The notes: generated by a model from the letters alone, not told the origin. A DNA stretch of 64,000 nt from Amorphus orientalis (GCF_030814015.1 NZ_JAUSUL010000002.1:558001-622000); one strand, 5' to 3'. Positions 52,901 through 61,198 are shown, numbered from the stretch's first letter. Program-made: numbers and translations.

Positions 52901-53498
52901 CGCCGGCAATCTGCTCGGCGAGGAGCAGTCCGGCCATATCAAGGAGGTCGGCTACGAACTCTATCAGCAGATGCTGGAGGAGGCGGTTGCCAGCCTGAAG
53001 AGCGGCGAGGACGAGACCGACGAGCACGAATGGTCGCCGCAGATCGCCGTCGGGTCTCCGGTGATGATCCCGGAGAGCTACGTCCCGGACCTGTCGCTGC
53101 GGCTGTCCCTCTACCGCCGGCTGGCGGACCTGACCGAGGCGGACGAGATCGATGCGTTTGCGGCCGAACTCGTCGACCGCTTCGGCCCGATCACCGAGGA
53201 GGTCGAGGCGCTCCTGAAGATCGTCTACATCAAGGGGCTCTGCCGCCGGGCGAATGTCGAGAAGGTCGATGCGGGACCGAAGGGGCTGGTCATCGGCTTC
53301 CGCGGCAACGAGTTCCCCAACCCGCAGGCGCTCGTCGGCTACATTTCCCAGCAGGGGACGCTGGCCAAGATGCGGCCGGATCACCGGCTGGTCCTGCAGC
53401 GTGACTGGCCGAGCGCCGACGATCGGCTGAAGGGCACCGCGACAATCCTGTCGAAGCTGGCCAAGCTCGCCGACGACGGGCGCAAGCAGGCGGCGTGA
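49977..53498 (+). CDS. mfd: Transcription-repair coupling factor Mfd
   Basis: Displaces RNA polymerase stalled at lesions and recruits UvrA. The 1173-residue product has an N-terminal UvrB-like region (residues about 20-350), the RNA-polymerase-interacting domain (G-D-L-V-V-H-A-D-H-G-I-G-R-F near residue 501), and the translocase with Walker A G-D-V-G-F-G-K-T-E (about 648) and D-E-E-Q-H-F-G-V-K (about 750). The last domain (about 1020-1170) binds UvrA. ATG 49977, 17 bases after the sdhE stop, is chosen; the frame is open further upstream inside sdhE. Confidence 0.96.
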   Translation: MSARILDKPSIRPSSGQAMTVSNVPDGLEGFIIGDLARTGPSDKASVLFVARDGQRLRAVQESLAFFAPEITTLEFPAWDCMPYDRVSPNPAVQARRMAALAKLASRRAEDVPAVVLTTANAIVQRLPARSWIESDVWSAAAGNLIEMESVVRWLDANGFLRTPTVREAGEYAVRGGIVDLYAPGSDAPVRLDFFGDTLETIRPFDPETQRTTGQWRRLDLVPMSEVVLGPEIVTRFRTRYRERFGAPTRDDLLYQSVSEGRRHPGIEHWMPLFHEKLDTLFDYVPEAVTVFDQLADDSVRTRLDEVADHYEARREGVGAGQGGVPYNPIEPESLYLVGDELSAACLDAGRVQLTPFSVPETKETGTIVDAGGRVGRTFAAERSADDVNVFDALVKHVRSLQKAKKRVVIAAWSLGSRERLQQVLSDHELEKVTPVNDWSEAQALPAGTTALAALGIEAGFETETLSVIAEQDVLGDRLVRGKRRKRSNADVLTEAASLAEGDLVVHADHGIGRFIGLKTIEAAGAPHDCLELAYHGGDKLFLPVENIELLSRYGSDEAEAQLDRLGGGAWQARKARMKQRIREMANQLIKIAASRAMRSAPPIEMPSGVYDEFAARFPYEETEDQLAAIDAVSEDLAAGKPMDRLVCGDVGFGKTEVALRAAFMAAMSGRQVAVVVPTTLLARQHFKTFQERFHGLPIQVAQASRLVGTKEMSQVRAGLADGSIDIVVGTHALLGKTIKMRDLGLLIIDEEQHFGVKHKERLKELKAEVHVLTLSATPIPRTLQLALTGVRELSLIATPPVDRLAVRTFVSPFDPLVVRETLLRERYRGGQAFYVCPRVSDLAEQKAFLDETVPEVKVAVAHGQMAPSELEDIMTAFYEGKYDVLLSTTIVESGLDIPSANTLIVHRADMFGLAQLYQLRGRVGRSKQRAYALFTVPAEKKLTPSAERRLKVLQSLDTLGAGFQLASHDLDIRGAGNLLGEEQSGHIKEVGYELYQQMLEEAVASLKSGEDETDEHEWSPQIAVGSPVMIPESYVPDLSLRLSLYRRLADLTEADEIDAFAAELVDRFGPITEEVEALLKIVYIKGLCRRANVEKVDAGPKGLVIGFRGNEFPNPQALVGYISQQGTLAKMRPDHRLVLQRDWPSADDRLKGTATILSKLAKLADDGRKQAA

Positions 53499-53686
53499 GT
53501 GGGGCGTTCGGGTCGTCACGATGCCGTCACCGGGCTCGGGAATCCCTGTGCAAGCTCCACACGCTAGGATAGGCCGCTGATAGGGTTCCGAGCGGGCCTG
53601 AGGCCGTGCCCCATCCCGGGCGTCCGTTCCGCTGGACTCCGGGCGCGATCTGGGGACACATCGTCGGCGACAGTGAGGTGATGCGT

Positions 53687-54982
53687 ATGGCCGGCCTTCC
53701 AAGACGTCGCGCGCTTTTTGCAGCCGTCGCGGTGTCGCTTCTTCTCGGCGGTTGCGGCGGGCGCCCGGAAGGCGTCCTGATCCCGTTCGACGGGCCCGTC
53801 ACCGGTACCAGCATCGTCGACATGGTGGTGGCCACCACCCGCGTCCCCGACGAGGACCAGCCCGGCATCCTGTACACCGGCGAGCGCGGCGAGATGTCGT
53901 TCGCCGAAATTTCCGTCTCCGTCCCGCCGGAGAGCGCCCGCAAGACCGGCGAGATCCAGTGGCCGTCCAAGCTGCCGCCGAACCCGGAAACCGATTTCGT
54001 CACCGTCGGCGCCGATCGCATCGATGAGAAGCAGGCGTTCGCGCGGGTCAATGCGATGGCGCGCTCGGTCGAGGGCCGGCACGTGCTCGTGTTCATCCAC
54101 GGCTACAACAACCGCTTCGAGAGCGCGGTCTACCGGCTGGCCCAGATCGTCCACGATTCCGGCGCGCCGGTCGCCCCCGTCCTGTTCACGTGGCCCTCGC
54201 GCGGCAATCTGGTCTCCTACACCTACGACCGGGAGAGCGCGAACTACTCCCGCGACGCGCTGGAGCGGCTCCTGACCGAGCTTGCGAAGGATTCCTCCGT
54301 CGGCTCCATCAGCATCCTGTCCCATTCGATGGGCAACTGGGTGACGCTGGAGGCGTTGCGCCAGATGGCGATCCGCAACGGTCGGATCGCCCCGAAGATC
54401 CACGACGTGATGCTGGCCGCGCCCGACGTGGATGCCGACGTCTTCCGCACCCAGATCGCCGTGTTCGGCAAGTCCAAGCCGACCTTCACCATCTTCGTCT
54501 CCCGCCGGGACAAGGCGCTGGCCGCCTCCAAGCGGGTGTGGGGCGGCATGCCGCGCATCGGCGCGATCGACCCGACGGAAGAGCCCTACCAGGAAGAACT
54601 TCAGCGGGCCGGCTTCTATGTCGTCGACCTGACCGACGAAAGCTCATCCGACCGGCTGGGTCACAACACCTTCGCAGCCAGCCCGCAGGCTGTGCAACTG
54701 ATCGGCCGGCAGCTCGCCACCGGTCAGGACCTCAACACGTACGATATCGGGCTCGGCGACCGGGTCGGCGACCTGGCGACCGCCACCGGCGCCAATATCG
54801 GCGCGGCTGCCGGACTGGTCGTCACCGCGCCCATCGCGATCGTCGATCCCGATACCTGGGAAAGCTACGACGACCGCGTGGAAGCATGGGGCGAGTCCGT
54901 TCAGAGCACGCTGGAAAGCACGGTTCCAACGGACGGCAAGGCGCGCGAGAAGCCGGACGGGGTGGAAAACCTCAGCGACTGA
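53687..54982 (+). CDS. Lipoprotein alpha/beta hydrolase (DUF900 family)
   Basis: A 431-residue predicted lipoprotein. The signal sequence ends in L-L-G-G-C (Cys near residue 23), the lipobox, so it should be lipid-anchored in the periplasm. The DUF900 hydrolase domain shows V-F-I-H-G-Y-N-N (oxyanion region), L-F-T-W-P-S-R-G, and the nucleophile elbow L-S-H-S-M-G-N-W. Probable Asp and His lie in the later F-V-S-R-R-D-K-A-L and L-G-H-N-T-F. The final 80 residues form a low-complexity extension beyond the core. ATG 53687 has GAGG eight bases upstream; an ATG six bases earlier is also possible. Substrate unknown. Confidence 0.87.
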   Translation: MAGLPRRRALFAAVAVSLLLGGCGGRPEGVLIPFDGPVTGTSIVDMVVATTRVPDEDQPGILYTGERGEMSFAEISVSVPPESARKTGEIQWPSKLPPNPETDFVTVGADRIDEKQAFARVNAMARSVEGRHVLVFIHGYNNRFESAVYRLAQIVHDSGAPVAPVLFTWPSRGNLVSYTYDRESANYSRDALERLLTELAKDSSVGSISILSHSMGNWVTLEALRQMAIRNGRIAPKIHDVMLAAPDVDADVFRTQIAVFGKSKPTFTIFVSRRDKALAASKRVWGGMPRIGAIDPTEEPYQEELQRAGFYVVDLTDESSSDRLGHNTFAASPQAVQLIGRQLATGQDLNTYDIGLGDRVGDLATATGANIGAAAGLVVTAPIAIVDPDTWESYDDRVEAWGESVQSTLESTVPTDGKAREKPDGVENLSD

Positions 54983-55006
54983 CCGGCCGTGCCTGACGCG
55001 GTCCGG

Positions 55007-55396
55007 CTAGCCCCGGTGGAGGGCGCAGAGCTTGTTGCCGTCGGGGTCGCGCACATAGGCGATGTAGATCGAGCCCATGCTGCTGTCGCGTGCGCCGGGC
55101 GGGTTCTCGATCGATGTGCCGCCATGGGCGACCGCGGTATCGTGAAATTCGTGCACCTGCTCCGGCGAAGCGCAGGCGAACCCGATCGTGCCGCCGTTGC
55201 CGAAGCTCGCCGCCTCGCCGTTGATCGGCTGTGTCACGCAGAAGGTGCTGCCGGCGTGCCGGTAGAACAGCCGGATCTGACCCGTCGCGTTGGTGTTGCG
55301 CATGGGCTCGCCGGCCCCGAGCGTGCCGAGGACCGCATCGTAGAAGCGCTTTGAGCGTTCGATGTCGTTTGATCCAATCATGACGTGACTGAACAT
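55007..55396 (-). CDS. VOC family protein (glyoxalase-like)
   Basis: A 129-residue protein of two vicinal-oxygen-chelate modules: M-F-S-H-V-M-I-G-S-N-D-I-E-R-S-K-R-F-Y-D at the N-terminus (His4 a likely ligand) and H-E-F-H-D-T-A-V-A-H-G, then V-R-D-P-D-G-N-K-L-C-A-L in the second. The family includes glyoxalase I, dioxygenases and small enzymes of unknown substrate. It is unrelated to the VOC gene at 31 kb apart from the fold. It lies between the lipoprotein hydrolase and a DsbA-like protein, with no shared pathway evident. Confidence 0.87.
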   Translation of the reverse strand: MFSHVMIGSNDIERSKRFYDAVLGTLGAGEPMRNTNATGQIRLFYRHAGSTFCVTQPINGEAASFGNGGTIGFACASPEQVHEFHDTAVAHGGTSIENPPGARDSSMGSIYIAYVRDPDGNKLCALHRG

Positions 55397-55532
55397 GCGG
55401 TCCTTTCCTTTCGTCCGAGCCGTCGGGGACAATCCGTTGTCGGTCCAACCGGGGGAGGGATCAAGCGGATCTCCGCGCCGGGAGTCGCAAGAGTTCGACG
55501 GTCCCGTCCGGACGATCGCGCCAAAGGGCCGG

Positions 55533-56243
55533 TCAGGCCGTTCCCGATCCTTCCGGCCCGCCTTCTGTCGGCGGACGCACGCCGGCCTGACGCTCCTGGT
55601 AGGACTGGCGGATGGCATCGGCGATGACGGAAGCGTCCTGGGCGCCGAGCACCGCATAGCGGTTGTCGACGATGAAGCAGGGGACGCCCGTCACGCCGAT
55701 CTGCTGGGCGACGGAGATCTCCTCCTCCACGGCGCCCCGGTCGGCGTCGCTGGAAAGCAGTTGCTCGACGACCGCCGGGTCCATACCGGCTTCGCGGGCG
55801 GCCTGAATGAGGGTCTCGTGGGCGCCGATGTCCGCACCCTCCAGGAAATAGAGCGAGAACAGCCGTTCCACGAGCGGGGTCTGGACCCCCTCGATGCCGG
55901 CCCAGCGGATGACGCGATGGGCATCGATCGTGTTGGGCGAGCGGGCGATCTTCTCGAAGGCGAACGGAATGCCTTCCGCCTCGCCGGCCTCCCGGATCTG
56001 GTCGTAGACCTGCTCTGCTTCTTCCGGACCGCCGAACTTCTCCTCCAGATAGGCCTGCCGGTCCTTGCCCTCGGGCGGAAGGGTGGGGTCTAGTTGGAAC
56101 GGGCGCCAGTTCACCTCGATGTCGATTTCCGGAAGCTGGGCGATGGCGCGCTCCAGGCGGCGCTTGCCGATGAAGCACCACGGGCACATCACGTCGGAAA
56201 TCGTGTCGATGGTGATCGGCTGAATGGCCTGGGTGTCCGTCAC
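55533..56243 (-). CDS. DsbA family oxidoreductase (FrnE-like)
   Basis: A 236-residue thioredoxin-fold protein without a signal peptide, so cytoplasmic. The active-site C-P-W-C follows the first strand (I-S-D-V-M-C-P-W-C-F-I-G-K). The cis-Pro loop is V-T-G-V-P-C-F-I-V. The helical insert (about 60-170) is typical of FrnE/2-hydroxychromene-2-carboxylate isomerase relatives. FrnE-like proteins have disulfide isomerase activity in some bacteria and link to oxidative-stress defence; the substrate here is unknown. Confidence 0.9.
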   Translation of the reverse strand: MTDTQAIQPITIDTISDVMCPWCFIGKRRLERAIAQLPEIDIEVNWRPFQLDPTLPPEGKDRQAYLEEKFGGPEEAEQVYDQIREAGEAEGIPFAFEKIARSPNTIDAHRVIRWAGIEGVQTPLVERLFSLYFLEGADIGAHETLIQAAREAGMDPAVVEQLLSSDADRGAVEEEISVAQQIGVTGVPCFIVDNRYAVLGAQDASVIADAIRQSYQERQAGVRPPTEGGPEGSGTA

Positions 56244-56361
56244 GGGCGATGCCTTTCGCTGGAAGGGACGGGAAATCGTCTGCCCCCGAACGTGGGGACG
56301 ATCGGCTCTGGCTGCAAATCCGGACCCGCCGGCGCGGCCGAGGCGAGGCGGCGGCGGCGGT

Positions 56362-58206
56362 CTATTCCGCCGCCTTCGCCCACCACGTGTCGGGTTCCGC
56401 GCCGGTCAGGCTGGGCTCGTCCGGGTGCTGGATCCGGCTCCAGCGCGCGATCCACTGATCCGGCGAGTGGTAGAGCGGCAGCACATAGAAGCCGGAGAGC
56501 AGGACCCGGTCCAGGGCACGCACGGCGTTGACGAAATCCTCCCGCGTGCGCGCGGCGAGCATCTCCTGGATCATCGCATCGATCGCCGGATCGCTGGCAC
56601 CGGTGTAGTTGAACGAGCCCTGGGCGTCGGCGGTCAGCGAACTCCAGCGGTAGAGCTGCTCGTTGCCCGGTGACAGCGAGGACGGCCAGGCCGCCCGGAT
56701 CACGTCGAAATCGAAACTCTGCAGACGGGCCTGGTACTGGGCGCTGTCGACATAGCGAACGTTGATGGTGATGCCGACCGGCTTCACCAGCCGCTGATAG
56801 GCGAGCGCCAGGCGTTCGTCCTCGCGTGTCGTGACCAGGATCTCGAAGGCAAGCGGTTCGCCGGTGGTCTGGTTGATCAGCCGGCCGTTCTCGATGCCGT
56901 AGCCGGCCTCCCTGAACAGCGCCAGCGCCTCGCGCATGTTGGTCCGGTCCCGGCCCGATCCGTCGCTCTGCGGCGGGCGCCAGGTACCTTCCAGGATGTC
57001 GTCCCGCACGGCATCGGGGTAGGGGGCCAGGAGGTCCCGTTCGTGGGCGCTGGCCGGACGCCCGGTCGAGGCCAGTTCGGAGTTCTGGAAATAGCTGGCC
57101 GTGCGGTCGAACTGGCCGTGGAGAAGGTTGGCGTTGATCCACGGGAAATCGAACAGGTAGCCAAGGGCCTCGCGCACCCTCGGATCCTGGAATTTCGACC
57201 GGCGCGTGTTGAACGCGAAGGCGAACATGCCGCGCGGGGTCTCGGTGCGGATTTTCTCCGGCACCACGTCGCCTGCGGCCACGGCCGGAAATTCGTAGCC
57301 GGTGGCCCAACGGGTGGGGTCGGTCTCCAGGAAGGCGTCCAGAAGCCCCTTCTTGAAGGCCTCGAACTGGCTGGACTGATCGCGGAAATAGTCGAACCGC
57401 ATGGTGTCAAAATTGAACCGCCCGCGGTTGATCGGCAGATCGCGGCCCCAGTAGTCGGCATCCCGCTTCAGCACCAGCCGCTTGCCCGGATCGACCGTGG
57501 CGACGGTGTAGGGGCCGCTGCCGACCGGCGGGTCCAAGGTCGTCCGGTCGAAGGTCTCGCGATCGATGGCGTGTTGCGGGAGAACCGGCATGAGCCCGAG
57601 GATCAGCGGCAGCTCCCGGTCGCTCGTGTCGGAAAACACGAACCGGACGCCGGCGTCGCCGACCCGTTCGATCCGGTCGACCTTCCGGTAGTAGGTGCGG
57701 TGGTTGGGCCGGCCTTTGTCGCGCAGAAGCTCGAACGAGAAGATCACGTCGTCGACGGTGACCGGCTCGCCGTCGGAAAAGCGCGCCTCCGGGTTCATGA
57801 AGAACGTGATGGAGTTGCGGTCCTCGGGCATCTCCACGCGTTCCGCCAGGAGGCCGTAGAGCGAGAACGGCTCGTCCCGGTTCCTTTCCAGGAGGCTTTC
57901 GTAGACGTTGTTGCCGTAGAACGGGTCGCGCAGCCCGACGGCGATTTCTCCCCGGGCGATGAACGGATTGAGGCTGTCGAACGATCCGAGCACGCCATAG
58001 GTCACGACACCGCCCTTGGGCGCATCCGGATTGGCATAGGGGAGGTGCTCGAAGTCGGCCGGAAGCGCCGGCGCTCCGTGCATGGCGATGCCGTGGCCCG
58101 GCTCGGCTTCCGCCGGGAGGGCCATCCCGGCCACGACGGAGACCGCTAGGGCAAGGGCGGGGAACAATCTGCGCACAGATCCGGCATGCGGGGCGGACGT
58201 CGGCAT
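56362..58206 (-). CDS. Peptide-type ABC transporter substrate-binding protein (family 5, YejA-like)
   Basis: Periplasmic solute receptor of 614 residues. A signal peptide (hydrophobic residues about 14-30, ending A-E-A) is followed by G-I-A-M-H-G-A-P-A-L-P-A-D-F and Y-A-N-P-D-A-P-K-G-G, the YejA-type opening. The later R-F-S-D-G-E-P-V-T-V-D-D-V-I-F-S-F is the SBP_bac_5 signature. The start is uncertain: 58206 gives a standard signal peptide, 58242 adds twelve residues. YejA binds oligopeptides and microcin C-type compounds. No permease or ATPase genes are adjacent, so it is an orphan receptor here. Confidence 0.88.
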   Translation of the reverse strand: MPTSAPHAGSVRRLFPALALAVSVVAGMALPAEAEPGHGIAMHGAPALPADFEHLPYANPDAPKGGVVTYGVLGSFDSLNPFIARGEIAVGLRDPFYGNNVYESLLERNRDEPFSLYGLLAERVEMPEDRNSITFFMNPEARFSDGEPVTVDDVIFSFELLRDKGRPNHRTYYRKVDRIERVGDAGVRFVFSDTSDRELPLILGLMPVLPQHAIDRETFDRTTLDPPVGSGPYTVATVDPGKRLVLKRDADYWGRDLPINRGRFNFDTMRFDYFRDQSSQFEAFKKGLLDAFLETDPTRWATGYEFPAVAAGDVVPEKIRTETPRGMFAFAFNTRRSKFQDPRVREALGYLFDFPWINANLLHGQFDRTASYFQNSELASTGRPASAHERDLLAPYPDAVRDDILEGTWRPPQSDGSGRDRTNMREALALFREAGYGIENGRLINQTTGEPLAFEILVTTREDERLALAYQRLVKPVGITINVRYVDSAQYQARLQSFDFDVIRAAWPSSLSPGNEQLYRWSSLTADAQGSFNYTGASDPAIDAMIQEMLAARTREDFVNAVRALDRVLLSGFYVLPLYHSPDQWIARWSRIQHPDEPSLTGAEPDTWWAKAAE

Positions 58207-58359
58207 GGCGGCCACTCGAATCGCTGATCGGTTTGGGCTCATACCCGACAGACTTACCAGCCCGGGCACGATGACGCATCCGCGCGTTGAGTGACCAATC
58301 GGCAGGCACAACGGTGGTTACGGAGCAACACGTCACGTAATTGCCGCAGTTTGCCCCCA

Positions 58360-58376
58360 GCCAGCCCTTGGCTGGC
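58360..58376. repeat. Short perfect inverted repeat upstream of the IalB-like gene
   Basis: GCCAGCC and GGCTGGC around CTT form a 7-base stem with a three-base loop, about 100 bases before the IalB-like start. It could be a leader hairpin or an operator; no T-run follows. The rest of the 58207-58476 gap shows nothing else of note. Confidence 0.35.
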
Positions 58377-58476
58377 ACGCGGCGGAACTGTACAAACACC
58401 GCGAGATCCAAAGGGCTCGTTGCGGCGTGGTGCGATGTTTTCCGTGACGGCCCGTTTCAACTCGGACGGAGTATCA

Positions 58477-59127
58477 ATGGCTGAGCGCAAACTGTCGACG
58501 AAAGCTGCGGCGCTGACAACGTCGATTGCGGTGGCCGGAGCAATCGCCCTTGCGGCCATGTCCCCGGTCTCTGCCCAGGAAGCGGCGGAGCAGGATCAGA
58601 ACCCTTGGGTGAAAGTCTGCAACACCGATCCCAACACCCAGAAGGAAGTCTGCCTGGTCACTCAGGAGCTTCGCACCGACCGGGGCCAGTTCATGGCGTC
58701 CGTCGCGATCCGCGAGATCTCCGGTGAGGACCGGCGCGTGCTTCTGTCGGCCGTTCCGGTCGGCATGCTGATCCAGCCGGGTCTGCGCGTGCAGATCGAC
58801 GGCGGCGAGCAGCAGCAGGCCCGCTATTCCATCTGTTTCCCGAACGCCTGCTACGCCGAGATGGTCGTGGAGAGCGCCTTCGTGAACAAGCTCAAGGCCG
58901 GCGGCAATCTGAAGCTCACCACCCTGAACCAGCAGGGCAAGCCGGTGAACTTCGACGTGACGCTGTCCGGCTTCACGGCCGCCTATGACGGCGAGGCGCT
59001 TGAGCCCCAGGCGCTTCAGCAGCAGCAGGAACAGCTCCAGGAAGAGCTGAACCGCAAAGCCCAGGCGGCCCGTCAGCGGCTGATCGAAGAACAGCGCAAG
59101 GCGAGCGAAGCGGCCCAGGGCAACTGA
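58477..59127 (+). CDS. Invasion associated locus B (IalB) family protein
   Basis: Exported 216-residue protein of the IalB family, named after a Bartonella invasion gene but widespread in free-living Hyphomicrobiales. A signal peptide (about residues 8-34, ending V-S-A before Gln) is followed by W-V-K-V-C and E-V-C-L-V-T-Q-E-L-R-T, then G-M-L-I-Q-P-G and I-C-F-P-N-A-C-Y-A-E-M. Four Cys suggest two disulfides. The last 45 residues are a Gln/Glu/Ala-rich helix (coiled coil). ATG 58477 has GGAG five bases upstream. Periplasmic; molecular role unknown. A terminator follows. Confidence 0.9.
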   Translation: MAERKLSTKAAALTTSIAVAGAIALAAMSPVSAQEAAEQDQNPWVKVCNTDPNTQKEVCLVTQELRTDRGQFMASVAIREISGEDRRVLLSAVPVGMLIQPGLRVQIDGGEQQQARYSICFPNACYAEMVVESAFVNKLKAGGNLKLTTLNQQGKPVNFDVTLSGFTAAYDGEALEPQALQQQQEQLQEELNRKAQAARQRLIEEQRKASEAAQGN

Positions 59128-59198
59128 GCCCGCGCGCGCCGGGGCCTTTTCCACTGAGACGGACACGTCTGAGGGGAGAGGCGCTCCGGACTGTTTCG

Positions 59199-59228
59199 AA
59201 AGGCCGGTCCCATCGGGGCCGGCCTTTT
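59199..59228 (+). terminator. Intrinsic terminator after the IalB-like gene
   Basis: AAGGCCGG (59200-59207) pairs with CCGGCCTT (59219-59226) around an 11-base loop, followed by TTCG. It lies 72 bases after the stop codon. The stem is perfect and the T-run is short. Confidence 0.75.
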
Positions 59229-59295
59229 CGTGTTCTTGATCTTGATTTTGGGGCCATATCCAATCGCCCGGACGTGTTCGCCCGAGCGGAAAAGT

Positions 59296-59580
59296 CTATC
59301 CGTCGTTGGCCGAATTGAGATCTTCCGCACTGATGCCGATCTGCCGGATGGACGCGCTTTCGGCGGCCCTGACCCCCGGCCCGAGCGCGTCGGAGGCGTC
59401 GAGGAAAACGATGCCTTCGGCCGACAGGATGCGCTTCACGGCGTCGAGCGCGGTGTTATCCTTCATGGTGCCGGCCTCGAGCCGCTGAATGTCGATGGTG
59501 GACAGCCCGGCCTTCTCTGCGAGCTTTTCCACACTCCATGACAGTGCGGCCCGGCCCATGCGGATCTGAACGGCTTCCAT
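59296..59580 (-). CDS. XRE-type helix-turn-helix protein
   Basis: A 94-residue small DNA-binding protein. The helix-turn-helix runs about residues 8-40 (R-A-A-L-S-W-S-V-E-K-L-A-E-K-A-G-L-S and I-D-I-Q-R-L-E-A-G). Next comes a C-terminal strand/helix with A-E-G-I-V-F-L-D-A, a form seen in many alphaproteobacterial transcriptional regulators. The start (complement of 59578-59580) has GGGGGAA upstream; longer open frame upstream lacks support. Targets unknown. It is followed on the minus strand by the IalB terminator region and preceded by the OmpA terminator. Confidence 0.87.
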   Translation of the reverse strand: MEAVQIRMGRAALSWSVEKLAEKAGLSTIDIQRLEAGTMKDNTALDAVKRILSAEGIVFLDASDALGPGVRAAESASIRQIGISAEDLNSANDG

Positions 59581-59751
59581 GGTTCCCCCGTGCTGACTGA
59601 CGGGCGTTGTGCCCGGCGTTTCCTTCGCTTCGGTCTGCGCTGGAAACCGCATGAGATCCGTGGGCGTTCCAGGCGACCGGTCGGCGTGACGGAAAAGCGT
59701 CGCCTGAAAGGCGACTGCCGTCCAGCCTCTTTCAACCCGACGTGGTCCCAT

Positions 59752-59788
59752 AAAAAAAGCCGCCCGGACCTTTCGGGCCGGACGGCTT
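59752..59788 (-). terminator. Intrinsic terminator after the OmpA gene
   Basis: On the minus strand AAGCCGTCCGG, loop, CCGGGCGGCTT, then seven T. Stem is mostly paired with one bulge on each side. It is 48 bases past the OmpA stop and ends the OmpA/Cys-rich operon. Confidence 0.85.
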
Positions 59789-59835
59789 GTTTCGGGCAGG
59801 GCGGCGAAGGCGGCCCGCGGGAGGCTCGATCGGGT

Positions 59836-60417
59836 CTACTGTTGGATCGGTCCCAGATTGATGAGCTGCACCCGGCGATTGACCGCCGCGTAGGGGTCGC
59901 TCGGGTCGCGCAGGTCTTCTTCGCCGAGGCCCACCGGCGCGAGCATCTCCGGCGGCACGAAGAAGGTGGTGGACAGCGCGTTGGCGACGGCGTTTGCGCG
60001 CCGCTGGCTGAGCTCCAGGTTGTATTCGCGCTTGCCCTTGGCGTCGGTGTGGCCGATCACCAGAAACCGGTTGCCGTAGAGATACGGCGTGTGCAGCGCG
60101 TCGGCGATCAGGCCGAGCGTGTAGTAGGAGTCCGGCTTGATCCGGTCGGAATCGAAGTCGAACGTGATCTCGACGATGAACTGCCGGAGCTTGGCGAGCT
60201 GCGCTTCGGCCGGCAGGTCGGTGGTCGAGTTGTCGCCCGGATTGTTGCGGATGTTGTCGAGGGCCTGCTGACGCAGTTCTTCCGCGGTGATCTGGACGCG
60301 GGTGTTCTCGACGCTCTGCAGGTTGTTGATGATCTCGTTCCGGCTGAGCTGGGTCTGTGCCGAGGCGGGCACGGCAAGGAAGGCCAGCGCAGCGGCGAGC
60401 AGGATCGTCCGTTTCAT
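59836..60417 (-). CDS. OmpA-family protein, short peptidoglycan-binding form
   Basis: A 193-residue exported protein. Signal peptide (about residues 1-20, ending A-S-A before Gln), a short helical linker with E-E-L-R-Q-Q-A-L, then the OmpA domain: I-T-F-D-F-D-S-D-R-I-K-P-D-S, I-G-H-T-D-A-K-G, Y-N-L-E-L-S-Q-R-R-A-N-A-V and N-R-R-V-Q-L-I-N. It is probably a periplasmic or outer-membrane-associated protein that grips peptidoglycan. It follows the Cys-rich gene by 34 bases; together they form a two-gene operon closed by a terminator. Confidence 0.9.
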   Translation of the reverse strand: MKRTILLAAALAFLAVPASAQTQLSRNEIINNLQSVENTRVQITAEELRQQALDNIRNNPGDNSTTDLPAEAQLAKLRQFIVEITFDFDSDRIKPDSYYTLGLIADALHTPYLYGNRFLVIGHTDAKGKREYNLELSQRRANAVANALSTTFFVPPEMLAPVGLGEEDLRDPSDPYAAVNRRVQLINLGPIQQ

Positions 60418-60451
60418 GTGTTGTCTCGCTCGTATCGGTTTCCGGATGCGC

Positions 60452-60904
60452 TCAGCGATAGCCGGCGTCGGTGATGGCCTGGTTGCAGCGATTGCCGACC
60501 GAAGGCTCGGCCTTGAGAAGGCACTTGAAGAGCGAGCCCTTCTTCTGGAAGCCGACGCTGCCGGGGGTGTTGAGGCCGCACAGCTGCTGCGCATCACGGG
60601 CGCAAAGCTGGGGCACGGCCTCCTGGGCGGCATGGCGCTTCTGCAGAAGCTCGTAGACGCGCACGTAGTCGGCCTTGCAGGTGGCCGAGATCTTGGACGC
60701 GTTCGATTCCAGGCACTTCTGGATACCGAAATTGCCGATATTGGCGGTCTTGCAGTAGGTGTTGATGTCCTGGCCGCAGCTCTGGGCGAGGATCTTGATG
60801 GCGTCGGCATAACCGACGGTCTGGGCCGCAGCGGGCGGCGACGCGGCCGCGAAGCCGACGAACGCGGCCACTGCAGCCGCGAGCAGGAATTTCAGGCGAT
60901 ACAT
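60452..60904 (-). CDS. Cys-rich exported protein (GLG1-like Cys-rich repeats)
   Basis: A 150-residue secreted protein. Signal peptide (about residues 1-27, ending A-A-A before Gln). The mature part holds eight Cys in regular spacing: S-C-G-Q-D-I-N-T-Y-C, then K-C-L-E-S-N-A-S-K-I-S-A-T-C, L-C-A-R-D-A-Q-Q-L-C, K-C-L-L-K-A and R-C. This matches the cysteine-rich repeat domain first described in Golgi glycoprotein 1 and found in many alphaproteobacteria. Role unknown. Its ribosome site GGGAGG is six bases before the ATG. It forms an operon with the OmpA gene downstream. Confidence 0.85.
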   Translation of the reverse strand: MYRLKFLLAAAVAAFVGFAAASPPAAAQTVGYADAIKILAQSCGQDINTYCKTANIGNFGIQKCLESNASKISATCKADYVRVYELLQKRHAAQEAVPQLCARDAQQLCGLNTPGSVGFQKKGSLFKCLLKAEPSVGNRCNQAITDAGYR

Positions 60905-61140
60905 AAGCAACCTCCCAGTCCACTGGATTTCTAGACAAGGTCGTCGACCTGCGACGAGCCGCCCCACCCCCGTGAAAAGCAGACTCGCGGGCGCATGTCC
61001 AAGGGAATCGAGGCAGACGGCCACGTTCCCGTCGCAGGAAAGCCGCAAATCACCCGGTCAGGATACGTGGTTTTGGGAGGAACGGGGATCGGTTTCCGGC
61101 CGAATGCGGGGTCTGATGCGAAAATCCGGTCCCTGAAACG

Positions 61141-61170
61141 AAAAACGCTCCCCCGGAGATCCGGGAGAGC
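61141..61170 (-). terminator. Intrinsic terminator after the PCuAC-like gene
   Basis: On the minus strand GCTCTCCCGG, loop ATCT, CCGGGGGAGC, then GTTTTT. Ten-base stem with one mismatch and a good T-run, 28 bases after the stop codon. It closes a single-gene unit led by the cobalamin riboswitch. Confidence 0.85.
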
Positions 61171-61198
61171 GCTCGCGTTCTTCGATCTGTCTAGTCGA

